Below are positions 35,183 through 44,241 of a stretch of DNA of 64,000 nt, piece by piece. The stretch is from positions 1 to 64,000 of the forward strand of contig NZ_RHNN01000006.1 of the NCBI RefSeq assembly GCF_003946245.1. The letters are read 5' to 3'. Made by a program: the position numbers and the translations under genes. The DNA is from Levilactobacillus cerevisiae (GTDB lineage: Bacteria > Bacillota > Bacilli > Lactobacillales > Lactobacillaceae). Each line of letters starts with the position of its first letter. Within the stretch, counting starts at the first letter, position 1. The notes under the pieces were generated by a model, which did no database searches, was not told the origin of the DNA, and saw only the letters and a program-made list of their open reading frames with translations.

Positions 35183-35807
35183 TTACATTCGGGCCGTGCA
35201 GAAATTACTCGGCCAACTGACGACGGCGGAACAACAGGAAGTCGTTGAATACTATCGGGAATACTTATTGGATGCCGGCATTGGCACCTACGAGCAGGCC
35301 GTGGATGAATTGGGGACACCCCGGTCGTTGGCGCGCAAGGTGTTGGCCGACTACTCCATTAAACTATCGGAACAGGCCACGGACCAAACGCAACCACGCT
35401 CAACCGTGCAGGCCACCAAGGAGAACGTGAGAACGGTCTGGCTGATCATCCTGGCCTTACTGTCGACGCCGGTGACCATTCCCATTTTGATTGTCGTGCT
35501 CGCCTTATTCATGGCGTTTGCCGCGGTCATTTTCAGCCTGGCCGTCGCGGCCTTAGCCGTATTCCTGAGCGTCATCATGATCGGTGCCATGGGGATTTTT
35601 GTCGGCATCACCACCATCTGGACGACGCCGTGGACGGGGACTTTTTACCTGGGCATCGGGCTCTTTGCGCTCGGCGCCAGCTGGATCGGTTGGCTTATTT
35701 TGAAATGGATTGGGAGTAAGATTGCGTGGGCACTGTCGTGGGCGGCGAAGAAAATTTACAACCGCTTTATCCCACGAAGCCGCGCTGAACGGGGGCGGAA
35801 ACAATGA
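35175..35807 (+). CDS. HAAS/DUF1700-domain membrane protein
   Basis: A 210-residue protein. Residues 1-65 form the HAAS helical domain (MNDYIRAVQKLLGQLTTAEQ, then VEYYREYLLDAG and LGTPRSLARKVL), which typically contacts a PadR regulator. Four or so hydrophobic segments follow (about 90-185) with a basic C-terminal tail. Such proteins probably sense envelope state and release PadR-controlled genes. It overlaps the PadR gene upstream and the DUF4097 gene downstream, so the three are translationally coupled. Confidence 0.82.
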   Translation: MNDYIRAVQKLLGQLTTAEQQEVVEYYREYLLDAGIGTYEQAVDELGTPRSLARKVLADYSIKLSEQATDQTQPRSTVQATKENVRTVWLIILALLSTPVTIPILIVVLALFMAFAAVIFSLAVAALAVFLSVIMIGAMGIFVGITTIWTTPWTGTFYLGIGLFALGASWIGWLILKWIGSKIAWALSWAAKKIYNRFIPRSRAERGRKQ

Positions 35808-36769
35808 AACGGACAACGAAAATTGCACTTGTTTTACTGGTCTTGGGGGCCATTTTAATTGGCATCGGCTGGTGGAATCACGGCAACAAAGGCGTCGTGT
35901 GGTCCAGCAATCCGCGGGGCATGCGTGTGATTCAGCACAGCAAAATGAGTTACCAACCCGGGGCCTACCACAAAATTGTGGTGGATGCGCAGGCACCGGT
36001 CACCATCAAAACGGGCAATACCGATCGGGTCAGCGTCAGCTATTTAGACAAGACGGCGGGCCGACCGACCGCGACCGTGTCCAAGGGAACGTTAACGGTC
36101 CGCGGTGGCAAGCAAGCCGCAGCGATGAGCAAAACGTTTATCGGGTTTAGCGAAAGCGACTATACCAATGGTGGCGTGTTGATCACGGTGCCACGCGACA
36201 AACAGTTGGATTCGATTGACGTCAAACGGGAGAGCAAAGGCGTGTCACTGCACCATTTAACCGTAGATCAGGTCAACGTTCGTAGTTCAGACGATGTGAG
36301 CCTGTATGATTTGACGGTGAAACGTGACGTGACGGTCCACAACACCAACGGGGATGTGTGGGTCAGCCAGGTCAAGGCGAACCGCCTGGACTTGGACGCT
36401 GGTAACGGGGATACCGCCATCAACAGTAGTCGACTGGCGGCCACGAACAATCGGATGGTCTCGGAGAATGGGGATATTTTAATGTCTGACACGAAGTTAG
36501 GCGGCGGTCAGGTCAACAATGAAAATGGCGACATTCATTTAGAAAGTAACCGCCTGACCAAAACACTAACGGCCACCACGAGTGACGGCGACATCACGGC
36601 GCACGTTGCCCAGGCCGCTGGGGTCAAATCGGTGGTGAAGGACGCTGACATGGGTGACATCAAGGTGAAGGGCCACGCGCAGCATAGCGGCTACTGGCGC
36701 CATCCGGATGCGCAGGCCCAGTACAAGCTCACCGCCGCAACCGGCGACATCACCGTCAGCGTGAACTAG
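35804..36769 (+). CDS. DUF4097-type beta-helix surface protein with N-terminal anchor
   Basis: A 321-residue protein. One membrane segment (about 6-24, IALVLLVLGAILIGIGWW) is followed by an extracellular right-handed beta-solenoid. Its repeats show as NTNGDVWVSQVKANRLDLDA, NGDTAINSS, NGDILMSD, NGDIHLES and DGDITAHV. DUF4097 proteins are found with HAAS/PadR and LiaX-type envelope-stress genes. An envelope-stress or wall-binding role is therefore likely, but no enzymatic site is seen. It is the last gene of the operon, followed by a subfamily B repeat. Confidence 0.82.
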   Translation: MKRTTKIALVLLVLGAILIGIGWWNHGNKGVVWSSNPRGMRVIQHSKMSYQPGAYHKIVVDAQAPVTIKTGNTDRVSVSYLDKTAGRPTATVSKGTLTVRGGKQAAAMSKTFIGFSESDYTNGGVLITVPRDKQLDSIDVKRESKGVSLHHLTVDQVNVRSSDDVSLYDLTVKRDVTVHNTNGDVWVSQVKANRLDLDAGNGDTAINSSRLAATNNRMVSENGDILMSDTKLGGGQVNNENGDIHLESNRLTKTLTATTSDGDITAHVAQAAGVKSVVKDADMGDIKVKGHAQHSGYWRHPDAQAQYKLTAATGDITVSVN

Positions 36770-36786
36770 CTTCGGCTAATCGCCAA

Positions 36787-36970
36787 CGCCTCCGGGATGG
36801 TGGAAAATGAGACCGGATCGCTGTGGGCGGCCGTCCAGAGCCTGGGGAGCGGTCTCTGGACTTACTTTGAGCCGCTGAGAAGCGCGTCTCAAAGATACCA
36901 ATTGCCTAACCGGCTAGCGCCGCCAAGGCAATTCCCACGGCTTGGCTCATTTTCCACCATCCCTGCGGCT
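36787..36970 (-). repeat. dispersed structured repeat, subfamily B copy 1
   Basis: Terminal arms at 36794-36811 (GGGATGGTGGAAAATGAG) and 36946-36963 pair perfectly over 18 bases. Read in reverse, three internal hairpins follow in order: AATTGCC/GGCAATT, CTTTGAG/CTCAAAG-type and GTCCAGAG/CTCTGGAC. It sits directly after the DUF4097 gene and is inverted relative to copy 2. Confidence 0.85.
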
Positions 36971-37070
36971 GACATGGCGTTAGCCCGGGAAGCTAGTGCG
37001 CGCAACAACGGTGGTCGAGGTGTGCGGCTTGGCGCTCGTAGATTGTGATTGGTCTAGTTGATATTAATTT

Positions 37071-37117
37071 TAAGACGTAACCAGTTGTCGTGAAGATGAC
37101 TGGTTACGTCTTATTTT
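37071..37117. terminator. terminator-like hairpin downstream of subfamily B copy 1
   Basis: TAAGACGTAACCAGT and ACTGGTTACGTCTTA form a perfect 15-bp stem followed by TTTT. Confidence 0.8.
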
Positions 37118-37489
37118 GTCTGTTACAACTGGCACAGTTGAAACGTCTTAAGATAATAAATACCAGATGAACCCAGTCAGAATTGTCAGAGCTCAGTGAG
37201 GATGTAAAGAAGTTGCTTGGTGCGCTTGGGCTAACTTTTCTGCTAAAAAATTTGAAGCCTCAGGTCCGCCTTGGTTGTCCTGTCAATTCCATGAACCTAA
37301 TTATAATTCGGGTTATAGATTAGCAGTGTCCATCAGACATGGTGCTACAATTCGAGAGTAGCCGGTCAGATGCCAGTCGGATTGTTCAATTGGCACACAC
37401 AAACTTGATGACCGCTACGTTGCCAGTGAACAGAACAACACCAACGCCGGTAGATAGCAAATCTACAGTAATATCCAACTACTATGTTA
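37118..37489. other. non-coding spacer between inverted subfamily B repeats
   Basis: No credible gene, RNA or decayed homology was recognised. The 77-residue frame from 37339 has no ribosome site and runs into the repeat. Confidence 0.5.
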
Positions 37490-37670
37490 GCCGCAGGGAT
37501 GGTGAAAATGAGCCAAGCCGTGGGAATTCTCTTAGCGACGGGTTGGGTCGCTTAGAGAATTGGTACCTTTGAGACTCGGGTTAGGAGGCTCAAAGTAAGC
37601 CCGAAGACCGCCCTTCGGCTTCGGGCGGCCGCCCACAGCGGTCCGGTCTCATTTTCACCATCCCGGAGGC
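37490..37670 (+). repeat. dispersed structured repeat, subfamily B copy 2
   Basis: Terminal arms GGGATGGTGAAAATGAG (37496-37512) and its exact complement (37648-37664). The internal hairpins are AATTCTC/GAGAATT, CTTTGAG/CTCAAAG and GCCCGAAG/CTTCGGGC. It lies 130 bases upstream of the Dus gene. Confidence 0.87.
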
Positions 37671-37801
37671 GAGGGCGAACCCACAACCTAGGTTTTACAT
37701 GCAATTCTTTTTCCTAGCTTTCGCCGGCAAACGTGGTAAAATGGATGGACTGCACTATACCGGACTAAACATCAAATTTATCTAAACAAGGAGATTTTAT
37801 C

Positions 37802-38797
37802 GTGTCTGATTCAGCTTACTGGCAAAATATTGCGGACCACGCTAAGGCCGAAAACCGGCCGTTCTTTAGCTTGGCGCCAATGGAGGCCGTGACTAGCGCT
37901 ATTTTTCGGCGGGTGGTGGCCAAGGCTGCGGCACCCGATGTGTTTTTTACAGAATTCACCAATGCCATCAGTGTGACGCATCCCAAGGCGAAATTCACCG
38001 TTCAGGGGCGGCTTTACGTGGCGCCTGAAGAAGCGCATATGCCGGTTGCGCAACTCTGGAGCAACGATCCGGATGCGTTTGCGCGCGCCGCTGTGGCTGT
38101 GAAGGACCTGGGTTATGAGGCCATTGATATGAACATGGGTTGCCCGGATTCCACCGTCATCAAGAACCATGGGGGCAGCGACCTGATCCGCAATTTTGAC
38201 ACCGCCGCCGCTGTGATTGCGGCCGCTAAGACGGCGGACTTGCCCGTCAGTGTCAAGACGCGGCTGGGCTACAGTCGGCTGGATGAATGGCGCGATTGGT
38301 TGACGTTCCTCTTTAACCAGGACATCCCACTACTGACGATTCACCTGCGGACGAAAAAAGAAATGAGCCGCGTGCCTGCCCATTTTGAAATGATCGACGA
38401 CATCGTGAAATTGCGGGATGAGGTTGCTCCTGACACTCTGTTGCAAATCAACGGTGACATTGAAAATTACCAAGAGGGCGTGCAACTGGCTAAGGACCAC
38501 CCGGGTGTGGACGGCATCATGATTGGCCGCGGCATCTTCACCAGCCCCTTTGCCTTTGAAAAGGAACCCAAGGAACACGACATCAAGGAGCTGTTGGGCC
38601 TGTTGAACTACCAACTCGACCTGTACGACGACTTTGAAAAGCGGTTCGACACCTCCCGCTTCCCATCGCTCAAGCGCTTCTTCAAAATTTACGTGCGCAA
38701 CCAGCGCAACGCCGCTAGTTTACGGAACGCGATGATGGAGACTCACACGACGGATGAGGTCCGCAAGTTACTGGCGGAATCCGATTTCACGGATTAA
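37802..38797 (+). CDS. tRNA-dihydrouridine synthase
   Basis: A 331-residue FMN-dependent enzyme that reduces uridine to dihydrouridine in tRNA loops. The FMN-binding N terminus is FFSLAPMEAVTSAIFRR. The catalytic cysteine is residue 114 in MNMGCPDSTVIKNHGG, the SVKTRLGY lysine follows, and INGDIENY and DGIMIGRGIF complete the barrel. Translation begins at GTG with AAGGAG upstream. It differs from the DusB-type gene usually linked to the hslO/lysS region. Position specificity cannot be read from sequence. Confidence 0.9.
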   Translation: MSDSAYWQNIADHAKAENRPFFSLAPMEAVTSAIFRRVVAKAAAPDVFFTEFTNAISVTHPKAKFTVQGRLYVAPEEAHMPVAQLWSNDPDAFARAAVAVKDLGYEAIDMNMGCPDSTVIKNHGGSDLIRNFDTAAAVIAAAKTADLPVSVKTRLGYSRLDEWRDWLTFLFNQDIPLLTIHLRTKKEMSRVPAHFEMIDDIVKLRDEVAPDTLLQINGDIENYQEGVQLAKDHPGVDGIMIGRGIFTSPFAFEKEPKEHDIKELLGLLNYQLDLYDDFEKRFDTSRFPSLKRFFKIYVRNQRNAASLRNAMMETHTTDEVRKLLAESDFTD

Positions 38798-38806
38798 GTT
38801 AAAAAT

Positions 38807-38860
38807 AAGCATCACCTGAGGGTTAACCAGTGATTGGTTAAACCCCAGGTGGTGCTTTTT
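38807..38860. terminator. bidirectional terminator between dus and the ABC exporter gene
   Basis: AGCATCACCTG and CAGGTGGTGCT, with an inner GGGTTAACCA/TTGGTTAA stem, form a long hairpin ending in TTTTT. Confidence 0.9.
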
Positions 38861-40538
38861 AAATCAAATCGAGTTGGGCTAAGCCATTTTGGATGGCCGG
38901 GTCCTGTAGGGCGCCTCGTGCCACCAGTCGTCCAGCGCTCACAATCACGATGTCATCAGCGAAGGCGAATAGCTGGTGGTCGTATTGATGCGTGATGGTT
39001 GCCCAGGCTGGCGTGTCCGGCAAGGTCAGGAGGGCCACCATGTCGTGGGCCGTGTGCGGGTCGAGTCCGGTCAGCGGCTCATCGAAGAACGTCAGGCCGT
39101 GGCGGTGAAGTAAGAGGCGGGCCATCGCCAAACGCTTCTTCTCACCACCCGACAGCGTGTTGCCTTGCGCACTGATGAGTTGCTGGCGCCCGGCCGCCGT
39201 GGCGTAGTCGGTCAAGCCGACCTGCGTGAGCACCTGCGTGACTTGGGCGTCGCTAAACTGTGAGTCGTAAAGGGTGAGGTTGTGTTGAATCGTATCGTTG
39301 AAAATGTAACTGGTCTGCTCTAACAGACCCACTTGGGCGAACAGGTCGGCTGGCGACAGCGCTGTCGTCTCCGTGCCGTTCAAGGTGAGGCGCCCGCTGA
39401 AGGTGGTGTGGGGACTCAGTGGCAGGTTGAGCAAGGTGGACTTACCGCTACCACTCTTGCCCACGATGAGGACGTGGTGACCGGCCGCAAACGTCAAGCT
39501 GATGTGTTGTAGGAGCGGTTGGTCCGCAATCGTCAAGGACACGTTGTCATAGGTCAAGTCGTGAAACGCGGCAGTCACTGGCATCGCCGTCTCTGGCGCA
39601 GCGGCCCGCAGTGAGGGCGCAATCGTCTTGGCAGCTTCCCGGCCACCCACGATGTCGGCTAGGAGTCCTGACGCGGATTGGATGGGTTCCGCGATGAAAA
39701 TCATCAATTGCGAAAACGCCACCAGTTGGCCTAACGTCACGGCCTTATGCATCACGAAATAGATACCGACAATCCAGGTGCCCAGGTACAGCACGTTATC
39801 TAGCAGCTGACTGATACCACCGACCTGCTTGCGCTTGAGCTGATCGCGATTTTGGGCGTGCAGCAGCTGGCTATTTTTCGTCTGAAAGCGTTGGAACAAA
39901 CGGGCCTGCAGCCGAAACAATTGAATAGTTCGGAGCCCATTTAGCATGTCCTGGAGCTGGTGCGTGTAGCGTTCCCCCGCCGTTAAAATATGGCGCTTGT
40001 TGGTTGCCAGGATGCGTTTTTGCAGGAAGGGGACGGCCAGTGCGGGCAGGCAGAGGAGCACGATAATCAGGCTCAGCAGGGGCTGAATCATCACGGAAAG
40101 GGTGAGGGCAATCACCAGTTGGCAGATTTGTTTATAAGCGTTGACGCTGCCCTGAAGGTAATCGGACCGCAAGACGTCGACCGTGGTGGTAAATGTATTG
40201 TTGTAGCGGGTGGTCAACTGCTGCCGGTCATGGGTCACACCAGTGTCTTGGCGCAAAAATCTCTGCATCAAGCGGTTGCGAACGGCAGAAATGATGCGGT
40301 TCAGGGTGACCTGTTCCGTGTAGGCTTCAACGAAGTAGGTCGCGGAGTCTAGCAGGATGTAGCCCACGACTAGCGCAATCAGCGCGCTGTACGCCAAACT
40401 CCCGTGCCCCGTGACGGAATCCGTGATCAGTTGTAGCAGGTAGGACACCGCAATTTCAATCGCGGAGGCGCAAGGAATCAGGATGAGTAAGCCGACCGCG
40501 AGCTTGCCCGCGAGCCGGAAATAGTTATGTAAGTGCAT
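38859..40538 (-). CDS. ABC exporter, fused membrane and ATP-binding domains
   Basis: A 559-residue half-transporter. The N-terminal six-helix exporter domain occupies about 1-300. The nucleotide-binding domain has Walker A VGKSGSGKST, a Q-loop in VGLLEQTSYIF, signature LSGGEKKRLAMARLL, Walker B LTFFDEPLTGLD and H-loop TITHQYDH. Such proteins usually homo- or heterodimerise to export lipids, peptides or drugs; no partner is adjacent. The ribosome site overlaps GAGGTTGCC before the start. It is a single gene and the substrate is unknown. Confidence 0.85.
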   Translation of the reverse strand: MHLHNYFRLAGKLAVGLLILIPCASAIEIAVSYLLQLITDSVTGHGSLAYSALIALVVGYILLDSATYFVEAYTEQVTLNRIISAVRNRLMQRFLRQDTGVTHDRQQLTTRYNNTFTTTVDVLRSDYLQGSVNAYKQICQLVIALTLSVMIQPLLSLIIVLLCLPALAVPFLQKRILATNKRHILTAGERYTHQLQDMLNGLRTIQLFRLQARLFQRFQTKNSQLLHAQNRDQLKRKQVGGISQLLDNVLYLGTWIVGIYFVMHKAVTLGQLVAFSQLMIFIAEPIQSASGLLADIVGGREAAKTIAPSLRAAAPETAMPVTAAFHDLTYDNVSLTIADQPLLQHISLTFAAGHHVLIVGKSGSGKSTLLNLPLSPHTTFSGRLTLNGTETTALSPADLFAQVGLLEQTSYIFNDTIQHNLTLYDSQFSDAQVTQVLTQVGLTDYATAAGRQQLISAQGNTLSGGEKKRLAMARLLLHRHGLTFFDEPLTGLDPHTAHDMVALLTLPDTPAWATITHQYDHQLFAFADDIVIVSAGRLVARGALQDPAIQNGLAQLDLI

Positions 40539-40743
40539 GATGGCAACCTCCTAGGACGCAAAAAAATCATTTTCTAAGTTGTAAAATAATTATAGCTTAA
40601 TTACAATCTAATTAAAATCTAATTTTCAGATAGGGACTACCCACGCAGTCGACTAGAAAGACGGTGAATCAAGACAAATCCCTACCGTCACCCCGGCTGG
40701 AAGTGGTACCTTAGAGGAAATGACTTAGGAAGGTGACGACGGT

Positions 40744-41943
40744 ATGACTCAGCTGACGCTCACGGAAAAAATTCAGGGTAACGTGGCCCGCTCGGTAAAT
40801 CCTTTAGGACTGCAACAGATGATGGTCAACCAGATTAAAACGGTCGTGGATCACGGTGCCTACATGGGGGCCAAGCACGCCCTGATTCTCGGTGGCTCCT
40901 CAAGCTATGGCCTGGCGAGCCGGATCACAGCGGCCTTTGGCACGGGCGCGGCGACGTTGTCCGTGGGCTATGAACGCCCACCACGACCGGACTTCTTGGG
41001 CACCGCTGGCTGGTGGAATCAGGTTTTCTTCAAGCAAGTGGCTGACAAGGCGGGGATTCTCGCGGAAAACGTGAACGCCGACGTCTTTTTGCCAGCAACG
41101 AAACGCGACGTGATCGCCGCCATCAAGGAAAAATTCGGTGGTCAGATCGACCTGCTAGTCTATTCGATTGCGGCGCCTAAACGGCAGAATCCGACTGATC
41201 CGGATGAGGTCTGGCGCTCGGTGATTAAGCCGTTGGGTGAACCAGTCACCGACGACACGTTGGATTTGGAACACGAGCGGTTGGTCAGCACCACGCTGGA
41301 CCCGGCAACGGCGGCCGAAGTGGCGGCCACCAACCATGTCATGGGCGGCGAAGACTGGGAACTCTGGGTCCACACGCTTCAGGCGGCCGGGGTCTTGGCG
41401 GATAATTTCAAAACGATTCTCTTTTCCTATGAAGGGCCCCGCGTGACGGCTCCCATTTATCACGATGGGACGTTGGGTCAGGCAAAACGCGCGGCGGAGG
41501 CCAGTGGTCGCCGGTTACAGGCCGAACTCGCGCCCACCGGTGGCGAAGCGTTGGTCAGCGTCAACCGGTCCGTCACCACTAAGGCGTCCGTGGTGATTCC
41601 GGGCTTCTCGCGCTACTGCATGGCGTTGTATCAGGTTGAACAGGCGCTGGGCGGGCACGAGCAGCCAATCGACCACATCGACCGGCTCTTCCGCGACATG
41701 GTCTACGGCACGCACCGGGAAATGGACAGCCGGGGCCGCTTACGGCCAGATGCCAGGGAGCTGGCCACAACGGTCCAAGACGCGGTCGAGGCGCTCATGC
41801 CCCAAATCACGCACGCAAACTTCACGACTGACCTACCCGGTTACCAGCAGTTCCGCCAAGAATTCCGGCAACTAAATGGATTTGGCGTTGCTGGGGTTCC
41901 CAACGTGATGGCCGCAGATGAATTTGATAATTTATCGTTTTAA
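40744..41943 (+). CDS. fabV: trans-2-enoyl-CoA/ACP reductase FabV
   Basis: A 399-residue NADH-dependent enoyl reductase for fatty acid synthesis, of the FabV/TER type. ALILGGSSSYGLASRIT is the long Rossmann loop. SVGYERPP and GTAGWWN are family signatures. The catalytic pair is Tyr239 and Lys248 in IYHDGTLGQAK, giving the Y-x8-K spacing specific to FabV (FabI has Y-x6-K). Length is full. GGAAGGTGA precedes the ATG. FabV commonly confers insensitivity to triclosan-type inhibitors. No other fab genes are adjacent, so it may supplement FabI or FabK. Confidence 0.92.
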   Translation: MTQLTLTEKIQGNVARSVNPLGLQQMMVNQIKTVVDHGAYMGAKHALILGGSSSYGLASRITAAFGTGAATLSVGYERPPRPDFLGTAGWWNQVFFKQVADKAGILAENVNADVFLPATKRDVIAAIKEKFGGQIDLLVYSIAAPKRQNPTDPDEVWRSVIKPLGEPVTDDTLDLEHERLVSTTLDPATAAEVAATNHVMGGEDWELWVHTLQAAGVLADNFKTILFSYEGPRVTAPIYHDGTLGQAKRAAEASGRRLQAELAPTGGEALVSVNRSVTTKASVVIPGFSRYCMALYQVEQALGGHEQPIDHIDRLFRDMVYGTHREMDSRGRLRPDARELATTVQDAVEALMPQITHANFTTDLPGYQQFRQEFRQLNGFGVAGVPNVMAADEFDNLSF

Positions 41944-41958
41944 TAAGAATTTCATGAG

Positions 41959-41990
41959 AACATCCGGTAAGCACTGACGGGTGTTTTTTC
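41959..41990 (+). terminator. fabV terminator
   Basis: ACATCCG and CGGGTGT pair with one G-T pair and are followed by TTTTTT. Confidence 0.8.
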
Positions 41991-42082
41991 TTTTTAGAGA
42001 GCGGTTGCGATTGCGAAAGGCCGGGAATTAGCCCCGGATATTGGTAGAATTTTGAAAACGAGACCAGAAAATTTTCTTCCGT

Positions 42083-42130
42083 AAAAAAAGCACTACCAGA
42101 ATGTAAATTTCATTCAGGTAGCGCTTTTTT
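42083..42130. terminator. strong bidirectional terminator-like hairpin
   Basis: AAAAAAGC-CTACC-GAATG pairs with CATTC-GGTAG-GCTTTTTT. No gene lies between it and the fabV terminator, so it may mark the edge of the acquired bacteriocin region. Confidence 0.75.
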
Positions 42131-42189
42131 GATAGTCGGGGGTCTTTCAGCAGCCTCCCCAAAATGATGTACTGCCCCTTTATAACAGA

Positions 42190-42257
42190 AAAAAGCGGAC
42201 GTCGGCCAACGTCCGCTTAACAACCTGTACTTAACAAACATCACTCGTCCTGAAAGG
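42190..42257 (+). promoter_or_regulatory. orphan copy of the helveticin leader hairpin
   Basis: AAGCGGACGT and ACGTCCGCTT enclose the loop CGGCCA. AACAA and then ACTCGTCCTGAAAGG follow, matching the leader at 42420. Here the ribosome-site-like GAAAGG is followed by non-coding sequence. Confidence 0.6.
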
Positions 42258-42419
42258 TTTTTTGCTAGTACGTCTGTATTATAGCGCTTAGTCCCGGGGA
42301 AATTCGCGTATTATGCCAAAAAAATCCTTATATATATCAATTATCTTCTTTTAACAGCAACAAATTAGCAATTCTAGCTCATGAATTCTTCGTAGAATAC
42401 AGGTGTTGGTTAGCCAATA

Positions 42420-42481
42420 AGCAGTGTAAATGAACGTCGGCCAATGTTCATTTACTAACAACACATTACTCGTTCTGAAAG
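42420..42481 (+). promoter_or_regulatory. leader hairpin of the helveticin-like gene
   Basis: The arms around TAAATGAACGT and ATGTTCATTTA differ from those at 42190 yet pair equally well around the same CGGCCA loop. ACTCGTTCTGAAAGG follows, ending in the ribosome site of the bacteriocin gene. Covariation between the two copies suggests a real RNA or operator structure. Confidence 0.6.
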
Positions 42482-42493
42482 GAAGAATTTAAA

Positions 42494-43402
42494 ATGGCAA
42501 CTCCAAAATTGTTGTATCGATTAAAGGGTTTACGTGGTGTCGCGGTTCAAAAGACGTATATTGGCGCAAAGTATATTTACGTTCAACAGTTAGTTGATCA
42601 ACAGCAAAATATGATTATTTCTCGAGCTTTAAAACCAGGATCTGGAGTATCAGAAGTTAACTTTAAGGGGGCCGAAGTCACCCGTTTTAATAACTTTGGT
42701 CACTGCCAAACCCTTGATTTTTTTGAAGGGAAGAATAAAGAGCCATATTGGTTAGTAACAACTAGAAGCGCAAAGGCAACGACTAGTTGGAGTAATCAGG
42801 TGGCACGGATCACTTTTGACAAGAAGGTGCACGAGGGTAATACCAGCGTAACGCGCTTGTCCAACATCAGTTCTGCGTACCCGACGTCTTTTAAGATGAA
42901 GCGACTGGAGGCAGCAGTCAGTACCGACAAGAAAAAGATTCTTATTGCCTCAATTGACACTAATGACACGATGCACCCGGTACTCTATGATGTTGCGCAA
43001 ATCAATGCCGTTTTGGATCGGGTTGAGAGCACGCACGGACAAAAATCTTTGTCGGAAGTAAAGGGCGGTCTTTTTGGGAAAGTAATCCCATCTTTTGCTA
43101 AAGCTGCCAATAGTTATGGATCTATTCAGGGGCTAGAGCTATCTGACGGAAAAGCAATTTACGTGTCTGGTGGTGGCGTTGATGCAAAAGCACCGGTTAT
43201 TTCTAAGTTCTATTGGAATAGCACGACTCGTAGTAGCTTAATCTCTCTTAGTCATAGTGATTGGAATGGATTCTTTCCCGAACCCGAAGGACTTCAACTG
43301 GGGAGCACTTTGTCCATTACTGTAGCTAACCATCAAATTGGTCAAGGTAATCCGACGGTCGCTAATAACGTTTACGAAGTGGATAAGCATTTACTCGGTT
43401 AA
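42494..43402 (+). CDS. helveticin J-family class III bacteriocin
   Basis: A 302-residue soluble protein without a signal peptide. It follows the helveticin J pattern: VVQ-like AVQKTYIGAKYIYVQQL at the start, GHCQTLDFFEG near 75, and VTRLSNISSAYPTSFKMKRL with EAAVSTDKKKILIASID near 125-160. IQGLELSDGKAIYVS near 215 and EPEGLQLGSTLSITVANHQI near the end complete it. Large heat-labile bacteriocins of this family kill related lactobacilli by an incompletely known mechanism. GAAAGGAAG precedes the ATG. A convergent secreted-protein gene follows. The AT-rich composition suggests acquisition. Confidence 0.82.
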   Translation: MATPKLLYRLKGLRGVAVQKTYIGAKYIYVQQLVDQQQNMIISRALKPGSGVSEVNFKGAEVTRFNNFGHCQTLDFFEGKNKEPYWLVTTRSAKATTSWSNQVARITFDKKVHEGNTSVTRLSNISSAYPTSFKMKRLEAAVSTDKKKILIASIDTNDTMHPVLYDVAQINAVLDRVESTHGQKSLSEVKGGLFGKVIPSFAKAANSYGSIQGLELSDGKAIYVSGGGVDAKAPVISKFYWNSTTRSSLISLSHSDWNGFFPEPEGLQLGSTLSITVANHQIGQGNPTVANNVYEVDKHLLG

Positions 43403-43427
43403 TTACTGGACTAGATGTTAAAAATCA

Positions 43428-43466
43428 AAAATGCCGCAAACCATAAATTGGGGTTTGCGGTATTTT
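43428..43466. terminator. bidirectional terminator of the helveticin/secreted-protein pair
   Basis: AAAAATGCCGCAAACC and GGTTTGCGGTATTTTG pair with one mismatch. Confidence 0.87.
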
Positions 43467-43470
43467 GTAG

Positions 43471-44241
43471 CTAGTTTGACGGCATCAAGAGAATTATTGA
43501 TGCCCCATAATTTTTGCTATGTTTAGGGAACGCATAAGCACCAATACGATAGCCTTTAAAATCCAGAAAATTTTTATTCCTTTCAGACAACTGTTTCTTC
43601 ACTTGTTCCTTTTCTAAAACGATGAAATTATCAGACTTTTTGAGAGAGATGCTAGAACCGAATCGAGTTACTGACGGTTCATTTTCCCATCCGACTTCCT
43701 TTTCAATAACGCTCGTATAGTTGTCACCTTGGCCACCAATATACATGAAGAAAAAATTTGCGGCTGCTTGTAACGACTTATCCGGTATCGTCCCTGGGAA
43801 TAGACTAATCAACTGTTTATTTAATTTGTCATCCACGTTGTAGACGCTCATAGACGCACCATACGGATCGGTAATCGTACCTTGTGGGTTAGCAGGGTTG
43901 ACACCTTTCTTCATGTAACCGGACCAGACATACCCCTTAGCCTTGCCACTACCATTCTTAACTTGCAGATAAACGCCACTATTTTTTTTAGACTTCATGG
44001 TGTACTTTCCGGTAGCATACCAAGTCGTTTTAGGATAATTCTTAAGATTATGTTGACGCTTCGTGTGAGTCTTATCCCATAGATAGCCACTTTTAGCGCT
44101 TTTGGCGTAATACGAAGTAGGGCCCATAGCTGTTATCTTTGAAACCTTGTATGCTGCTGCGTGAGCGTTTGCTAAGTGTAAGCTGGTCATTCCCCCGATT
44201 ATGGCACCTATTAGTAGTGAATTAACAAGTATTTTTTTCAT
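43471..44241 (-). CDS. secreted SLAP-like protein paired with helveticin, copy 1
   Basis: A 256-residue exported protein. A signal peptide (LLIGAIIGGMTSLHLANAHA) is followed by an SH3/SLAP-like region, YYAKSAKSGYLWDKTHTKRQ to YVWSGYMKKGVNP (about 45-120). A less conserved C-terminal domain ends GYRIGAYAFPKHSKNYGAS. AAAGGAG precedes the ATG. It converges on the helveticin gene and shares the terminator. The same arrangement recurs 2.6 kb downstream, so the two genes behave as a module. Wall attachment or producer protection are possible roles; neither is demonstrated. Confidence 0.7.
   Translation of the reverse strand: MKKILVNSLLIGAIIGGMTSLHLANAHAAAYKVSKITAMGPTSYYAKSAKSGYLWDKTHTKRQHNLKNYPKTTWYATGKYTMKSKKNSGVYLQVKNGSGKAKGYVWSGYMKKGVNPANPQGTITDPYGASMSVYNVDDKLNKQLISLFPGTIPDKSLQAAANFFFMYIGGQGDNYTSVIEKEVGWENEPSVTRFGSSISLKKSDNFIVLEKEQVKKQLSERNKNFLDFKGYRIGAYAFPKHSKNYGASIILLMPSN

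Noticed and set aside
36797-37048. 83-residue ORF after the DUF4097 gene
   Set aside because: It lies almost entirely in repeat copy B1, has no ribosome site, and its frame is explained by the GC-rich repeat.
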